A stretch of DNA of 13,781 bases from Ruminococcus sp. (GTDB lineage Bacteria > Bacillota > Clostridia > Oscillospirales > Ruminococcaceae), in the NCBI GenBank assembly GCA_014799675.1, contig JAAVHM010000143.1:1-13781 (forward strand), in the 5' to 3' direction. The notes beneath the pieces were generated by a model, which saw nothing but the letters and a program-made list of their open reading frames with translations, had not been told where the DNA came from and did no database searches. The translations under genes and the position numbers were made by a program. Positions 13,163 to 13,781 of this stretch are shown piece by piece (the first letter of the stretch is position 1; the number at the start of each line of letters is the position of its first letter).

Positions 13163-13248
13163 TGTAGGGGACGGGTCTCCATGTCAATACAGACCGTCCC
13201 GCAAATTTCTGAAATAACAAAAACGGGCGGGGATACCCCGCCCCTACA
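13163..13248. repeat. Diverged palindromic repeat, copy 5
   Basis: An 86-base variant that keeps the TGTAGGGG / CCCCTACA ends but has different inner hairpins: GGGACGGTCTG-type pairing on the left (GGGACGGGTCT against AGACCGTCCC) and GGGCGGGGTATCCCCGCCC on the right. Its right flank, through the CTTTATCGACAAACTGA block at 13283-13299, is related to that of copy 1. Confidence 0.75.
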
Positions 13249-13282
13249 GAAATACATTACCACGCAAATTAAAATTTACCAC

Positions 13283-13322
13283 CTTTATCGACAAACTGAA
13301 AGCTCCCAAAATAGGGAGCTTT
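13283..13322 (-). terminator. Terminator of the EAL-domain gene with conserved trailer
   Basis: A 9-bp perfect stem (AAAGCTCCC 13299-13307 with GGGAGCTTT 13314-13322) with a 6-base loop begins 5 bases past the EAL gene stop. On the minus strand it runs into TTTCAGTTTGTCGATAAAG, the same trailer found after the YhfC-like gene. Confidence 0.75.
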
Positions 13323-13327
13323 TTACA

Positions 13328-13781
13328 TTATTTGCTTATGATAAAATCCTCCGTCACAGCCGCGCCGCTTTCGCTTTCCTTTTCCTTTTCAAGACGCTGC
13401 TGCTCTCTTTCGTCAGCAAGCTGTTTTTCGTTCTCCCGGAGCTGACGCTCGTCGGGCTTGTGCAAAGCGTCGTAGCTTTCAAGGAATTCGATAGCGTCCC
13501 GTTCGTCCAAAGGCTTGCTCATAAGGAAGCCCTGGATATAGTCGCACTTCATTTCCGCAAGGAAATTATACTGACCGACAGTCTCGATACCCTCCGCGAC
13601 GGTCTGTATTCCCAAGCCGTGAACAAGGTCGATTATCGAGTCGGTGATAGCATAATCACGCTGGTCGTTGTTTATCTCGTCGATAAAGGACTTGTCTATC
13701 TTCAGGCACTTGATAGGGAAATTTTTAAGGTAATTGAGTGAGGAATAACCCGTGCCGAAATCGTCCAAGGCAAGAGAAATG
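13328..13781 (-). CDS. EAL-domain cyclic-di-GMP phosphodiesterase, 3' part only
   Basis: The C-terminal ~150 residues of a protein that continues beyond the right end of the window. The visible part has the later EAL-domain motifs: LALDDFGTGYSSLNYL, PIKCLKIDKSFID, TVAEGIET and IQGFLMSKPL. The DDFGTG aspartates, the LKID lysine and the glutamate of VAEGIE are metal-binding or catalytic positions in active phosphodiesterases, and all are kept. The EAL motif itself, and any GGDEF or sensor domain, lie outside. After the domain comes a ~30-residue highly charged helical tail (DERQLRENEKQLADEREQQR...), unusual for the family and perhaps a coiled coil. The gene ends with a hairpin terminator. Hydrolysis of c-di-GMP is likely but depends on the unseen part. 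Confidence 0.88.
   Translation of the reverse strand, partial: ISLALDDFGTGYSSLNYLKNFPIKCLKIDKSFIDEINNDQRDYAITDSIIDLVHGLGIQTVAEGIETVGQYNFLAEMKCDYIQGFLMSKPLDERDAIEFLESYDALHKPDERQLRENEKQLADEREQQRLEKEKESESGAAVTEDFIISK

Noticed and set aside
13136..13741. Plus-strand open frame of 201 codons
   Set aside because: It begins inside repeat copies 4 and 5 and continues antisense to the EAL domain, whose motifs are unmistakable.

Overview
The window looks like a chromosomal segment from a low- to mid-GC Gram-positive anaerobe of the Clostridia, most likely an Oscillospiraceae/Ruminococcus-type gut or rumen bacterium. This placement rests on several things: strong AGGAGG/GGGGA ribosome binding sites, TTGACA/TATAAT promoters, a YesM/YesN-type two-component system, a CotH/VTC/DUF4956 gene set, and Clostridia-style short intergenic repeats. 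It is an inference from gene types and was not tested by any search. No rRNA, tRNA, CRISPR array, insertion sequence or prophage gene is visible.

Layout, left to right. Positions 1-261 are non-coding and hold a long imperfect GC-rich hairpin. On the minus strand follow a TroA/BtuF-type lipoprotein (262-1227), a radical SAM protein (1331-2212) and a histidine-free YhfC-like membrane protein (2496-3320). A pair of well-formed divergent promoters (about 3371-3435) then separates the YhfC-like gene from a plus-strand operon made of an ECF sigma factor (3689-4303) and an overlapping membrane protein that is probably its anti-sigma factor (4278-5450). The 335-base convergent region 5451-5785 is occupied by a long inverted repeat around a strong terminator.

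The right half is all on the minus strand. Read in transcription order it holds the end of an EAL-domain c-di-GMP phosphodiesterase (13781-13328). Next is an operon of VTC-type polyphosphate polymerase (12938-12267), DUF4956 membrane protein (12205-11534) and CotH-family kinase (11484-9538), closed by a hairpin at 9494-9536. A YesM-like sensor kinase (9404-7476) and a YesN-like AraC response regulator (7315-5786) follow.

The most interesting unit is VTC-DUF4956-CotH. Its promoter has a TATAAT box, no -35 box, and two TTCACA repeats spaced 11 bp apart, ending 9 bases upstream of the -10 box. That is the arrangement of a Bacillus-type PhoP (Pho) box, so the unit may be a phosphate-responsive system joining a membrane polyphosphate module to an extracytoplasmic protein kinase. 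This is a hypothesis.

Two intergenic repeat families are superimposed on the genes. One is an ~80-bp palindromic element with TGTAGGGGCG ends (five copies). The other is a heptad ACTGTCA-type repeat (two copies) that supplies the stop codons of the VTC and DUF4956 genes.
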